Assembly: GCA_934233735.1 (NCBI GenBank)
Contig: CAKQGQ010000010.1
Location: 1-64,000 of the forward strand
Source of the DNA: an uncultured Clostridia bacterium
Lineage (GTDB): Bacteria; Bacillota; Clostridia; Peptostreptococcales; Anaerovoracaceae
Direction of reading: 5' to 3'
DNA: 64,000 nucleotides
Notes under the pieces: generated by a model
The model's database searches: none
Told to the model about the DNA's origin: nothing
What the model saw: only the letters and a program-made list of their open reading frames with translations
Shown: piece after piece, positions 23,477 to 31,770 of the stretch
How the letters are laid out: each line of letters starts with the position of its first letter
How positions within the stretch are numbered: position 1 is the first letter of the stretch
Program-made: the position numbers and the translations under genes

Positions 23477-23795
23477 GTTTTACCTCCTTGTTTTGCAACT
23501 CTAAGTGCCAGATTCTTTTTTCGTGATTCTCCAGCTTTTTATCCTGTTCATCGTTATGCGCCCAAATGCGTTTACGCGACTGGCTCGAATGTTCGGTTTC
23601 CTTTTCGATGTCACTTTTGATGTTCGCTGCATCGGACTGCAGCCGTTTTACCGATGCATCCAGCGTCGTAATGCTTTTGGTCAGCTCGGTCAGCCCTTTA
23701 ATCAGCGGTTTTGCTACCGCCTTGAAGAGTGCGAACAGGCTGGCTAATGCAACTACCAGCATGCCCATGAACTGGGCTTCTGTTATTTTGTCCAT
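23442..23795 (-). CDS. Lysis-module membrane protein with coiled coil
   Basis: 117 residues from the ATG at 23793-23795; a longer ORF overlaps the endolysin and is rejected. One membrane segment (about 9-27) is followed by a long heptad-rich region (TLDASVKRLQSDAANIKSDI and onwards) of about 70 residues. It lies between endolysin and holin and overlaps the holin gene by 35 bases. It resembles XhlA-type or accessory holin proteins by topology and place; no strict family match is claimed. Confidence 0.7.
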   Translation of the reverse strand: MDKITEAQFMGMLVVALASLFALFKAVAKPLIKGLTELTKSITTLDASVKRLQSDAANIKSDIEKETEHSSQSRKRIWAHNDEQDKKLENHEKRIWHLELQNKEVKHENQLESKTEK

Positions 23796-23809
23796 ATGTA
23801 CCGCCTTTC

Positions 23810-24268
23810 TCATTTCAGCTCTTTGAACGGCATGTTCACCTGCGTGCCGCTCCGAGAATCCCAGTGATAGAATTTTTTCGAGTATGTAATCTGCGAGCCG
23901 AAATGCACACCCCAGCTGTACAGCCCGGCTTCGCCGACTACGCCATGCGCCGCACAGATTTCTTTCCACTTGGTCGCGTACTTAATGAATTTTTCCTTGG
24001 TTATTTCGATATTTGTAGACCAGTCGGTCGCGGTGCCCTTGATGTGCGATGATGTGGACATGCTTCCAACTTTTTTGTTGTACTCTTTTGTTCTATACCA
24101 TGCATGTACTTCCATCGGCCGACCTAACCATGCCCGGAATTCTTCTAACAGCTGCGCATGTAGCAGCGCCGCTGCATCAATGGGAATCGTTCCGGTTTGA
24201 TTTTTGCCGTAGTCTGCAAATGTAAAATGTTCAGTTAGATTTTCGCCTGATAATTTGATTTTTGCCAT
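23810..24268 (-). CDS. Endolysin, peptidase M15-type L,D/D,D-carboxypeptidase
   Basis: 152 residues. The M15 zinc motif is seen at about 70-85 (TSSHIKGTATDWS: SxHxxGxAxD with the His and Asp ligands). A later His in YSWGVHFGSQ or FYHWDSRS would be the third ligand. It cuts peptide stems of the cell wall at lysis. No signal peptide, consistent with holin-dependent release. No separate wall-binding domain is present. Confidence 0.85.
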   Translation of the reverse strand: MAKIKLSGENLTEHFTFADYGKNQTGTIPIDAAALLHAQLLEEFRAWLGRPMEVHAWYRTKEYNKKVGSMSTSSHIKGTATDWSTNIEITKEKFIKYATKWKEICAAHGVVGEAGLYSWGVHFGSQITYSKKFYHWDSRSGTQVNMPFKELK

Positions 24269-24279
24269 AACTTTCCTCC

Positions 24280-24600
24280 TTATCGCGTTAGTACCGTTCC
24301 CGTCATTTGTGATGACGGAACGGCATCTGCGTAGATATAGAATCCTCCATTGTATGACTCTGTCACCGGCTTCAACCCGCAGTTTCCGGCTACCGTAAGA
24401 GACGGTATATTAAGAATCAAGTCCACGGACATTTGCTCAGTGATTCCGACGCCGGCAACTTCTTTTCGGTAGCACCCTGTGACAGAATCCAGTGCCCAGC
24501 CGCTTGTGCTTATCGTAACGCTGCTTTTGCCGAGCTTGAGCGCGTTTTCGATCGCCGTATCAATTTCCTGCCCGGTATGTGGTATTTTATGCGTCGCCAT
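24280..24600 (-). CDS. Small tail-fibre-associated protein
   Basis: 106 residues starting MATHKIPHTGQEIDTAIENA, an opening often seen in short fibre or fibre-tip proteins of Clostridia phages. Its C-terminus (ESYNGGFYIYADAVPSSQ) resembles the end of the protein at 28132-28548 (TYEGGVFIYAVEKP), so the two share a fold or a common origin. It lies at the end of the tail cluster just before the endolysin. Confidence 0.6.
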   Translation of the reverse strand: MATHKIPHTGQEIDTAIENALKLGKSSVTISTSGWALDSVTGCYRKEVAGVGITEQMSVDLILNIPSLTVAGNCGLKPVTESYNGGFYIYADAVPSSQMTGTVLTR

Positions 24601-24766
24601 TGCTGCTCACCTCCGTTGTTAATAAGAATTCCCCGGTCGTCGTTATCAAGAATAGGTCCTGATTTTCAAGCAACCAGTTTTTTTCGTCGTTGATTTCCAC
24701 TCCGATGTACACGCTGGCGCCTGTTTTGACCGGATTCGGTGCGACCGTTACTGACATGATATTCAT
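24587..24766 (-). CDS. 59-residue Ig-like tail fragment protein
   Basis: Starts MNIMSVTVAPNPVKTGASVY and ends with TTEVSSNGDA. The opening matches the closing strand of the Ig-like protein at 25421-26335 (ISGITITPNPVDAGQTYVIS), a pattern of TPNPV plus AGxxYxI. The ATG overlaps the stop of the previous gene by 4 bases and the end overlaps the next start by 14. It looks like a small domain encoded separately, perhaps part of a fibre assembly. Confidence 0.6.
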   Translation of the reverse strand: MNIMSVTVAPNPVKTGASVYIGVEINDEKNWLLENQDLFLITTTGEFLLTTEVSSNGDA

Positions 24767-25026
24767 TCCACGACCACCACAACTTTCTCTTTCATCAGTT
24801 CCCCGCCAATCTCGAAAGAGAAGATTAAACTATATTCACCTCGCTCGGGCGGCTGAATCATGGCTGCGATGTTGTGTTCGTCGATGACGCATTCTCCGGT
24901 GTCTATCGCCTCGCGGTAGCGTTCGAGGCTGTATGCAGCGTTACGAATGACGAACGCATCCCCTTCGTGGCTGCTAATCTCGAGCCATATTCTTCTTTTT
25001 TCTCCCAGCAAAAAATATAAACGCAT
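24763..25026 (-). CDS. Hypothetical phage tail-region protein
   Basis: 87 residues from the ATG at 25024-25026 with GGGAGG ahead; it overlaps the upstream stop. The sequence (RIWLEISSHEGDAFVIRNAA and later IAAMIQPPERGEYSLIFSFE) reads as a small beta-rich domain like those in baseplate upper proteins (BppU-type). Located among fibre genes. Function unknown. Confidence 0.6.
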   Translation of the reverse strand: MRLYFLLGEKRRIWLEISSHEGDAFVIRNAAYSLERYREAIDTGECVIDEHNIAAMIQPPERGEYSLIFSFEIGGELMKEKVVVVVE

Positions 25027-25421
25027 CAAAACCTCCCGCAAAGCTCGCATTTTACGACCTCTGCTTTCCATCTTTTTATTTTTGGCTTCGCCCGGTAAAT
25101 CGGCTCTCCATCCTCCCCGCAGCGTTCGCATTTGAAAATATGTGCGTTGTACCCGCTGGTCTTCACCCGAAACGCTCCATCCTTTCTTGCCTGCGCCGAT
25201 AGGTCTAAGATTTTTACCTTCACGCACAGCGCCGCAGTATCTACGGTGAACAGTAGGGTTGCGTAGTAACCCTCGTTACCGCATTCGTCGACGGCCCATA
25301 TTTCTACAACATATTCACCATCGGAATTGAACGGGACGGCGGTTTCCCACCGTCCCGTTTCCGGGTTTTGTGTAAACACGATTGTCTGCCCGTCGTATTT
25401 GCCATATACCCTAGCTACCAT
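25026..25421 (-). CDS. Ig-like protein with C-terminal zinc-ribbon-like cysteines
   Basis: 131 residues. The first 70 resemble an Ig-like strand set (TAVPFNSDGEYVVEIWAVDE and CGNEGYYATLLFTVD). The C-terminal part has two CxxC pairs (KCERCGEDG and KCELCGRF) that could bind zinc. The same mix is seen in small phage proteins following Ig-like tail proteins. Starts at the stop of the upstream Ig gene. It may decorate the particle surface. Confidence 0.65.
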   Translation of the reverse strand: MVARVYGKYDGQTIVFTQNPETGRWETAVPFNSDGEYVVEIWAVDECGNEGYYATLLFTVDTAALCVKVKILDLSAQARKDGAFRVKTSGYNAHIFKCERCGEDGEPIYRAKPKIKRWKAEVVKCELCGRF

Positions 25422-26335
25422 TAGTCATCGATGTCGACGCTGATTACATAGGTCTGTCCAGCGTCTACCGGATTCGGCGTGATTGTGATTCCGCTGATAA
25501 CCGGTGCAGTTATGTCGTAGATAACCTTGCGTTCTACCGTCGTAGTTACGCCTGCAAGGTTCTTTGCAACTACCGTGATGGTGTTTTCGCCTTCTGTTGC
25601 CAGTGTGAGTGCCTTGCTGAACGCGCCTGCAGCCGATACGGTTACTGAACCTTGGTCAACGCCGTTGAGCTTGATTGTTACTGTCGCATCTTTGTCGGTT
25701 GTACCTGTTACGCTGAGGGTCGATTTGTTCGTCTTCAATCCATCTGTCGGTGCCGTGACTTCGAGCGTCGGTGCTGTTGTCATTACTGTGAATGTCGTTG
25801 TTACTGTAGTGCACTGGTTGCCGTCATTGTCAGATACCTGGATAGATACTGTGTGCTGCCCGTCTGTCAGCGCAGTCTGCGGTGTGTAGCTTATATTGTA
25901 CCCGCCTGTAGCGCTGTTCTTCGTGATTTTGGAATTATCCACAGCTGTTCCGTCAATTTTGAAAATAAGCGTGGAGATATCGACCCCGGAGTCGTTGTCG
26001 CGAAGTTCTGCGCTGATAGCCGGAGCGGATGTCGCAAGATAGGAACCCGAAGACGGTGTGAGTTTTGTAACGGTCGGTGCCACCTTTTCTTTGACTTTTA
26101 GTTTCAAGCTTGCGCCGAGCGTTGCGTGCGTGTCATTGGCGCTGACTGTGTTCCCCGCTTGGTCTTCTGCGTCGATTTTAACTGGGTAATAGTGTCCGTC
26201 ATTGTTGTTATACGATGACAACGACGGCGCCGTGATGGTCGCTTCGTACTTCCCCGTTGACGTGTTTTTGGTTAACGTATAGGCCTGTCCGTTTATGGTC
26301 ACTTTTACCGTTTTTATTCCTGATGTAACTGCCAT
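25421..26335 (-). CDS. Phage Ig-like repeat protein
   Basis: 304 residues rich in Thr, Val and Asp, with three to four Ig-like modules: about 1-75, 85-185 (VAPTVTKLTPSSGSYLATSA and later DGQHTVSIQVSDNDGNQ), 188-275 (LEVTAPTDGLKTNKSTLSVT) and the start of another at the C-terminus (ISGITITPNPVDAG). Such modules on phage tails or heads are thought to bind cell-surface glycans. No signal peptide. The final module appears to be cut short, and the ORF at 24587-24766 carries a related segment. Confidence 0.8.
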   Translation of the reverse strand: MAVTSGIKTVKVTINGQAYTLTKNTSTGKYEATITAPSLSSYNNNDGHYYPVKIDAEDQAGNTVSANDTHATLGASLKLKVKEKVAPTVTKLTPSSGSYLATSAPAISAELRDNDSGVDISTLIFKIDGTAVDNSKITKNSATGGYNISYTPQTALTDGQHTVSIQVSDNDGNQCTTVTTTFTVMTTAPTLEVTAPTDGLKTNKSTLSVTGTTDKDATVTIKLNGVDQGSVTVSAAGAFSKALTLATEGENTITVVAKNLAGVTTTVERKVIYDITAPVISGITITPNPVDAGQTYVISVDIDD

Positions 26336-26365
26336 TTTATTTCCTCTCTTTCTACTGTTCTCTGT

Positions 26366-26722
26366 TTAGAATTCTGTAAAATATTCTCCCTCAACAATTT
26401 CCGGTGGGAAACCGCCTTGTACGCAAACATATCTTTTCACACCATCGGTGTAATAGTAGTTAGGGTAAACTTCCATACCTACCTTGAATGTGATTGGTTT
26501 ATCTGCCGTTCCGGATGCGTTCGGGTCTGCTTCCTCAATCCATGTGATAGCTCCACCGGCTTTGCTCTGATGCGGAACCCACTTGAAACCCGGTCTTGGT
26601 GTTACGATGCTAGGTTTATCTTCAATCGTGATTCCGACTTCCTCAATAACATCAACCACCTTTTTGTCTGCTCTGATTGCTTCCTTGATTGCTTCTAATC
26701 TTGCTGTCTGTTCACTGTTCAT
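26366..26722 (-). CDS. Tail-fibre region protein, unknown
   Basis: 118 residues. A helical start (NSEQTARLEAIKEAIRADKK) leads into a compact domain with VTPRPGFKWVPHQSKAGGA and a C-terminal strand VYPNYYYTDGVKRYVCVQGG similar to carbohydrate-binding or peptide repeat ends seen in short tail proteins. It overlaps its neighbour by 11 bases. Function unknown. Confidence 0.6.
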   Translation of the reverse strand: MNSEQTARLEAIKEAIRADKKVVDVIEEVGITIEDKPSIVTPRPGFKWVPHQSKAGGAITWIEEADPNASGTADKPITFKVGMEVYPNYYYTDGVKRYVCVQGGFPPEIVEGEYFTEF

Positions 26723-26966
26723 TGATTCCCACCTCTTTTTCTAATTCTGTCAACATAGTGTCGATATCGTCCGTTTTAGGTTCTGCCGTGATGTCTTCAA
26801 TCTGCAATAGGCAGTTTTCTTCGTAGGATTTACTCGAATCCATCGGCTTGCCGTAATCGCCGCGTTGCTTAATCCATGCCTTGCCGTCTAAATAAATCAT
26901 GTAGCCGTCGTCTAATATCTCGTAGGCAATGGGTTTGCCTGCGTATGTTTTGTCCGTAGTTATCAT
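26712..26966 (-). CDS. Small tail-region protein, unknown
   Basis: 84 residues. The middle (EILDDGYMIYLDGKAWIKQR then GDYGKPMD) looks like a small beta domain often found after fibre genes; the C-terminus is acidic and helical (TDDIDTMLTELEKEVG). Four-base overlap with the fibre gene upstream. Function unknown. Confidence 0.6.
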   Translation of the reverse strand: MITTDKTYAGKPIAYEILDDGYMIYLDGKAWIKQRGDYGKPMDSSKSYEENCLLQIEDITAEPKTDDIDTMLTELEKEVGINEQ

Positions 26967-28135
26967 TGTGATACCTCCTTGTATGCTTTTAACATTACAT
27001 AATGCGAATCTACCGCATTACCGCTTGTAGGACACGAGCCGATTAAGTGTATCTCGTTTTCCCCATTGTTTGTGCACGCGCCAGCGCAAAATTTGTTTTT
27101 TAAATCCTCCAACATAGTCCATGCGTTGTTATAGAATTTGCAATGTTTATTAGGGAAATTATATCCTCCAAAAATATGAATTCCGTCCGGTAATTTCCCC
27201 ACGCCGCCCCAATAATCATCATATGGAATGTTTGGAAGTTTCGCAAACGAGGTGCCATCGAATTCATAGGCATGTGTGCTTTTAAAAAGGAGTATTTTAC
27301 CGTCTACTGATATGCTTTCCCCGCAATCAAATGCTACGGGTGATTTTACGCCCGACATTTCCGCCCCGTTTTTGTACACATATTTATCGTGAAATGTGTA
27401 GTCATCCGTTCCTATTTTGCCGGATAAATTCCCTGCGATGGAGTTTCCAATTGTTCCAAGGCTGGTCCATGTGCCGTCCTTAAATTTGTAATATTTGTTT
27501 CTGTTTCTACTTACATCTCCGCCTTTGATTCTGATTTCGTCGTCGATAGCAATCGCTGAGCCTCTACAGAACCTGTACGGCAAATCTCCTATGCTTGTCC
27601 AAACACCGTCCTCCAGTTTATAAAAATTATATCCATTCACTGGGTCTGATGATGTTGTGAGACTGTTTGTCCCACCTATGATGTATATGACATCATCAAT
27701 GGCAACCGCCGCCCCGTCACAAAACGAGTATGGTGCAACTACACCCTCAAATGTGCCAATGAAGCTCTTCAGATTCATCCCCTTGTCGACCTCTGTGCCA
27801 TCGACCTTAATTGATGGCTTTGCCTCTACTGTAACTTTGCTCAGGTGCTTTCCGCTATCGGGAACTACCGTCTGCTGGGATGTGGTTGGCGTTACGGTCT
27901 TTTCTTGGGTTGGTGTTGGTTTTACCGTGACACCGGATAACAGTTTGCCGCTGTCGGGGGAAACATCCACATTTCCCGTTCCTGCGGTTACTGTCTTGGT
28001 TTGGCTTGGTGTAGGGTTGACGGTTACTTTCTTCATCGTCTTACCCTTCGTTGGCTCTATCGTCACTTTCGATGTGCCCACCGTGACGGTGCGTTCCTCT
28101 TCGGGCTTACCTGCGACGTTTGTCCTTCCTCTCAT
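26963..28135 (-). CDS. Phage tail fibre with tandem repeats and Kelch-like blades
   Basis: 390 residues from the ATG at 28133-28135, overlapping the upstream stop. Residues about 14-105 hold four copies of a roughly 27-residue unit (KTVT, then V-x-P-D-S-G-K, then VTV-x-P-x-P). From about 125 to 370 there are five or six Kelch-like blades with GGT/GGY turns (AVAIDDVIYIIGGTNS, AIAIDDEIRIKGGDVS). A beta-propeller tip on a repeat shaft suggests receptor recognition. The longer ORF upstream is out of place and rejected. Confidence 0.75.
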   Translation of the reverse strand: MRGRTNVAGKPEEERTVTVGTSKVTIEPTKGKTMKKVTVNPTPSQTKTVTAGTGNVDVSPDSGKLLSGVTVKPTPTQEKTVTPTTSQQTVVPDSGKHLSKVTVEAKPSIKVDGTEVDKGMNLKSFIGTFEGVVAPYSFCDGAAVAIDDVIYIIGGTNSLTTSSDPVNGYNFYKLEDGVWTSIGDLPYRFCRGSAIAIDDEIRIKGGDVSRNRNKYYKFKDGTWTSLGTIGNSIAGNLSGKIGTDDYTFHDKYVYKNGAEMSGVKSPVAFDCGESISVDGKILLFKSTHAYEFDGTSFAKLPNIPYDDYWGGVGKLPDGIHIFGGYNFPNKHCKFYNNAWTMLEDLKNKFCAGACTNNGENEIHLIGSCPTSGNAVDSHYVMLKAYKEVSQ

Positions 28136-28548
28136 GCGCTCACCTCCTTCGTCAGTAAGATGGTCAGAATCGTTATGCTTGCCGCCGGCTTTTCGACTGC
28201 GTAAATGAATACTCCGCCTTCGTAGGTTTTTGCGACTGGTGCGTAATTCCCGCTCAGCGCATCCGCTGCCGAAAAGATTACGTCCGGCATGTATTTTTCT
28301 GAGCACCCTTCAATCGAAATTCCCGCCCGGAACGGAAAACCTGTGATGTCGTTATTGCTTGTCCACGCGCTGACCGGTACAGTAATGTCTTCCGCCTTGA
28401 TGACCGACGCGTTCCCGGTAGTGCTCACTGCGTCTGCTATCTTTTTAAGCTGTGCATCAATGATGTCCATGTTGCCGTTCAGCTCCGCGATATCTGCAAT
28501 CTCGTTTTCTTCCGGTTTTTGTAGTTTATAATTTTTTGTCTCTGCCAT
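28132..28548 (-). CDS. Tail fibre/collar-type protein
   Basis: 138 residues from the ATG at 28546-28548. Opens MAETKNYKLQKPEENE then ELNGNMDIIDAQLKKIADAV, a pattern widespread at the N-terminus of Clostridia phage tail proteins that attach to the baseplate. The C-terminus (TYEGGVFIYAVEKP) resembles the protein at 24280-24600. Lies directly after the baseplate gene. Confidence 0.7.
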   Translation of the reverse strand: MAETKNYKLQKPEENEIADIAELNGNMDIIDAQLKKIADAVSTTGNASVIKAEDITVPVSAWTSNNDITGFPFRAGISIEGCSEKYMPDVIFSAADALSGNYAPVAKTYEGGVFIYAVEKPAASITILTILLTKEVSA

Positions 28549-28550
28549 TT

Positions 28551-29063
28551 TTACCTCACTTTCGCGTCCGCCCATGTGCCGGTCTTTAGCTGCGCCCATG
28601 TGAACGATTTTAAGTCTGCCCAGGTGTTGAATTTAAAAACATACTCAATCTGGATGTGTGCGGGCTTTGCCGCTTCCAGCGCCGCCTTTAGACCGTCTAT
28701 GTCGGTAGGCACGCCTTTTCCGGCGAATGTCACAATCAGCTTGCTGTTTTTGTAGTCAATGTTCGTCTCGCCGTATTTCCAGCTGTTGGCCAGAAGCTGC
28801 AGCATGACGATGTCACATTTACAATCGGACCGCCACTTTGCTTCGACCGCCGAGCGTCTATCGTCTTCGCTCTCTGCTATCTGCGTAATGCCACATTCTT
28901 TTTCGTAGAATTCCAGCATTTCTACGCTGCAGGTGTCAAAAAAAAGATTTGAAAGAACCTGCTGTGCCTCTTCAAGCTGCACTCCGTGTTCCTTCGCGAT
29001 TGCTTCGATTACATTTCGCACCATGGGATCGTCTTTGTTTAGTTTGTTGATTTTGTTAAGCAT
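28551..29063 (-). CDS. Baseplate protein, XkdU/YmfQ-like (DUF2313)
   Basis: 170 residues. The helical first half and the central part (SDCKCDIVMLQLLANSWKYG, then VTFAGKGVPTDIDGLKAAL) fit the XkdU/YmfQ family that follows baseplate J in PBSX-like tails. The last 30 residues carry three near-repeats of a TWA-x-x-K motif (NTWADLK, FTWAQLK, GTWADAK). It overlaps the baseplate J gene by 8 bases. Confidence 0.8.
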   Translation of the reverse strand: MLNKINKLNKDDPMVRNVIEAIAKEHGVQLEEAQQVLSNLFFDTCSVEMLEFYEKECGITQIAESEDDRRSAVEAKWRSDCKCDIVMLQLLANSWKYGETNIDYKNSKLIVTFAGKGVPTDIDGLKAALEAAKPAHIQIEYVFKFNTWADLKSFTWAQLKTGTWADAKVR

Positions 29064-30105
29064 AGGTAAATGTCACCGTCCCCAGTACCGCCACATAGCG
29101 CGCCTGCACGACAATGTTTGCCGTGCCGTCATTAACTTTCAAGTTTTCCACATCGATTACTCCGGCAGTACCCGTTATCCTGTTGCTGATATGCGCATAA
29201 GACGCAGTCGCTCCGGTGAACGCAATTTCCGCAAGGTAGGCTTCAATCGCCTCCTTGATTGCCGCTTCCGTTTCGCTTTGACCAACCCCAGACTGCAGCG
29301 TGACCTTTCCGGCAACATTGATATTTGTCGCTGTCGCCGATGACACATAGCACTTTGCGCCGATGGGCGCCGCGCCAAGGCCTTTTCCCTCGCTTGCCGG
29401 GTCGATGTAGTTTTGAACCTCAGCGACAAGAGTGGTAGAAGCCGGCTTCGACTGGTCGTTTATGATGACCACATCAACCGTGCCGTCGCCATGACCAAGT
29501 GGGTAGACCTGCGCATCGCCTACCCCCGAAACTTCGAGCGCCCAGTTTTTATATGCAGCGGCGTTTCCTGATGATGTCGGCGTCCTAAGCGCCGCGTAAT
29601 AACGCTCGCGCAAGGAATCGTCACTTTCTGCATCGTATCCGTCTGCTGTCGGCGCCGGGTTTGTGCAGGTTGCGATTCCAGGAATTGTGACCGGCATCTG
29701 CGTAATGGTTCCCGCTCCGACAATCCCGCTGTTTCCGGATAGTTTGGCTACAATTGGAACGTTTCCGCTTTCCGCTACCGTCACATCTTCCAGGGCTTCG
29801 AACTGCACGCCGTTTTCAGTTTCGAACAGATCGCCTGTCGTAACCGTTCCGTTTCCGGTGACGGTTACGCTTCCGGTTGCGAATGTCGCCGCTTTTCGCT
29901 CGATGCCTTTTCGCTGCCTTACGAATCGCTCCAGCTCCTGCCCGCTCAGATTGTCTGCGTCCAGTTTTCGGTCAATCTCTGCGATTATTTCGTCTGCGGT
30001 GTCCATCTCCTGACCGACTGCTTCTGTTACATCGTAAATCAAATACCCGGGTGTCTTTTCGTATTCGTCCGAAATCCGCCCCCGGATGTTTTCTCCTCTA
30101 GACAT
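29056..30105 (-). CDS. Baseplate J-like protein (XkdT-like)
   Basis: 349 residues. The J domain is recognised by the early region RGENIRGRISDEYEKTPGYL, the central GNSGIVGAGTITQMPVTIPG, and the segment ESDDSLRERYYAALRTPTSS, which is highly typical of gpJ/XkdT. It forms the periphery of the contractile-tail baseplate. Eight-base overlaps on both sides mark a tight operon with XkdS- and XkdU-like genes. Confidence 0.93.
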   Translation of the reverse strand: MSRGENIRGRISDEYEKTPGYLIYDVTEAVGQEMDTADEIIAEIDRKLDADNLSGQELERFVRQRKGIERKAATFATGSVTVTGNGTVTTGDLFETENGVQFEALEDVTVAESGNVPIVAKLSGNSGIVGAGTITQMPVTIPGIATCTNPAPTADGYDAESDDSLRERYYAALRTPTSSGNAAAYKNWALEVSGVGDAQVYPLGHGDGTVDVVIINDQSKPASTTLVAEVQNYIDPASEGKGLGAAPIGAKCYVSSATATNINVAGKVTLQSGVGQSETEAAIKEAIEAYLAEIAFTGATASYAHISNRITGTAGVIDVENLKVNDGTANIVVQARYVAVLGTVTFTYA

Positions 30106-30529
30106 CCACTGTTACCTCCTCTTCCGTACCGTCCTGCAGGTAAACTACCATGCTGACGGTCAGTTTGTCTCCATTACGTTCCATCTCAAAATCGTCAATG
30201 GATTTGATCGCCCGATTCAAGCTTGCTTTTTCCTGAATTTCGCGCTTGATTTCGCTGAATACGAAACCTTCGTCTTTGTATCCGATGTAGTTTTCTATGT
30301 AGGTCCCGAATTCCGTGCCTTCGTACACCGGGTATTTGTCCATAGCTGTCATTACTAGGAAACCTACCCACTGTCCGACTGCCTGCTTTTGGTCGCAGTA
30401 TACGACCTTGCCGTCCTTTCGCACATATTCGTGCTTTTTGAAATCATACAGCGGCGTTTTTCCGATTTCGGTACTTTCGTCCGCCTCGTTAACTTCCTCT
30501 TCCATCATTTCGTCTATTTCCGGAAACAT
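30098..30529 (-). CDS. XkdS-like baseplate protein (DUF2634)
   Basis: 143 residues. The Asp/Glu-rich N-terminus and the core (QWVGFLVMTAMDKYPVYEGT followed by EIKREIQEKASLNRAIKSID) match the XkdS/DUF2634 family, related to the gp25 wedge. It lies between the XkdR- and XkdT-like genes as in PBSX. Confidence 0.85.
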   Translation of the reverse strand: MFPEIDEMMEEEVNEADESTEIGKTPLYDFKKHEYVRKDGKVVYCDQKQAVGQWVGFLVMTAMDKYPVYEGTEFGTYIENYIGYKDEGFVFSEIKREIQEKASLNRAIKSIDDFEMERNGDKLTVSMVVYLQDGTEEEVTVDV

Positions 30530-30530
30530 G

Positions 30531-30818
30531 CTAACCTCCTATCACGTCAACTATTACAACCGATACGGAATCCGAAAATGGTATGGCAAGGACTTCTTTT
30601 CCCTTTAGCTTGCTTTTTTGTGAGTCAAAATAGGTCTTAAAGGTCCTTGTCAGTATCAGGTCTTCCTCTTCGTATCTTCCTTCACCGTCAAAGGCGGTGA
30701 TGACGAGCGGGCTTGTACTTTCGATTTTTCCGACAAAAAAGCTTGACTGATTAACCGCGCCGTCTTTGGCTTTTTGTATTTTTCCTTCAATTTTTTTTGC
30801 TAGTTCGTAATTCCACAT
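30531..30818 (-). CDS. XkdR-like tail protein (DUF2577)
   Basis: 95 residues from the ATG at 30816-30818, which has a GGAG site; the longer ORF would overlap the upstream gene. The C-terminal strands (YFDSQKSKLKGKEVLAIPFS and VSVVIVDVIGG) fit DUF2577/XkdR. Order relative to XkdQ and XkdS is the same as in PBSX-type tails. Confidence 0.8.
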   Translation of the reverse strand: MWNYELAKKIEGKIQKAKDGAVNQSSFFVGKIESTSPLVITAFDGEGRYEEEDLILTRTFKTYFDSQKSKLKGKEVLAIPFSDSVSVVIVDVIGG

Positions 30819-30819
30819 A

Positions 30820-31770
30820 TCAGTTCTCCATTTCACAGCTCACGCGGTAATTTCCGTTGCTGAATGTATGTGTGCAGCTCTTCACTTTGTACCAGCCTTT
30901 GACCTGTGCCTCAGGGCGGTTAAAATAGATGCGCACTCCGGCTCGTATGTTTGTGTTTCCCGGCATTTCCGCGGTAAATGATGTTGTTACCTTGTTTTGC
31001 TGTTTTAGAATGTTCTTTGCTCTGTTTCGTGCCTTCGCGGCATCAATTTTTTCGTCTGTCTCAATAACCGAAAGAAGCCCGTATTTCTTTATGGACGCTT
31101 CGTCTTTTGCCGTTGCCTTGACCTGGGCGCTTTTTTCGCTGCTTCCGGCTACTGTTACGCTGTTTTTCATATTTTCAATGCTCCGCGTTCCGGATATGCT
31201 GCAGGCGTGCGTGCACTCGCATTTTCTTCCCAGCTCGTCGATATAAATCGGCTTGATTTTCACGGCGCCGACTTCGATGATTTCCAGCTTTCCGCCCTTC
31301 ATCCGCAACTTGTACTTTTTCCCGGTTTCGTGCCTTACTTTCTTCAGGATGTCTTTCAGGATGTCCGACACAGCTTCGTTTTTGTACAGCTTGGTGATGA
31401 GTGTCGGCATTTTCGGCATGCTGCCGAGCGGCACATTGAAGCGTTTGCATAACTTTGTGATTGCCTCGTTTGCGGATGCCTTTTTGAACTGAATAATCGT
31501 TGTGGATTTATTCAGGTAAAACGCGAAGTCATAGCCCCGGTACTCACCGCCACCGAGCGAAGCCAACGTGATGATTCCCTGCAGTGCGGTCTTTTTGCCG
31601 ATGTAAATCGTTACGATGTCGCCAACTTTCAGTGTTTTGTTTTGCTGCGGGTCAAAATACGAAAAGGGCAGGGAGAAACTAAACTCCATGCCCAGGCTGT
31701 CTTCCGAATCCCCCCAGCTGACATCGCCGCAGGGAATGGTCTTCTTATTAACTTTTACTTTGCACTCCAT
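30820..31770 (-). CDS. Baseplate hub protein, XkdQ/YqbQ-like
   Basis: 316 residues. Features are the early strand-rich region with SFSLPFSYFDPQQNKTLKVG, then the YNGYDF-like segment (YRGYDFAFYLNKSTTIIQFK) and a C-terminal GWYKVKSCTHTFSNGNYRVS typical of XkdQ and gpD-type hubs. It caps the tail tube and joins it to the baseplate. Its start overlaps the previous stop by one base. Confidence 0.85.
   Translation of the reverse strand: MECKVKVNKKTIPCGDVSWGDSEDSLGMEFSFSLPFSYFDPQQNKTLKVGDIVTIYIGKKTALQGIITLASLGGGEYRGYDFAFYLNKSTTIIQFKKASANEAITKLCKRFNVPLGSMPKMPTLITKLYKNEAVSDILKDILKKVRHETGKKYKLRMKGGKLEIIEVGAVKIKPIYIDELGRKCECTHACSISGTRSIENMKNSVTVAGSSEKSAQVKATAKDEASIKKYGLLSVIETDEKIDAAKARNRAKNILKQQNKVTTSFTAEMPGNTNIRAGVRIYFNRPEAQVKGWYKVKSCTHTFSNGNYRVSCEMEN

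Noticed and set aside
25527..25889. Plus-strand ORFs over the Ig-like gene
   Set aside because: Antisense of a Thr/Val repeat region gives long open frames by composition only.
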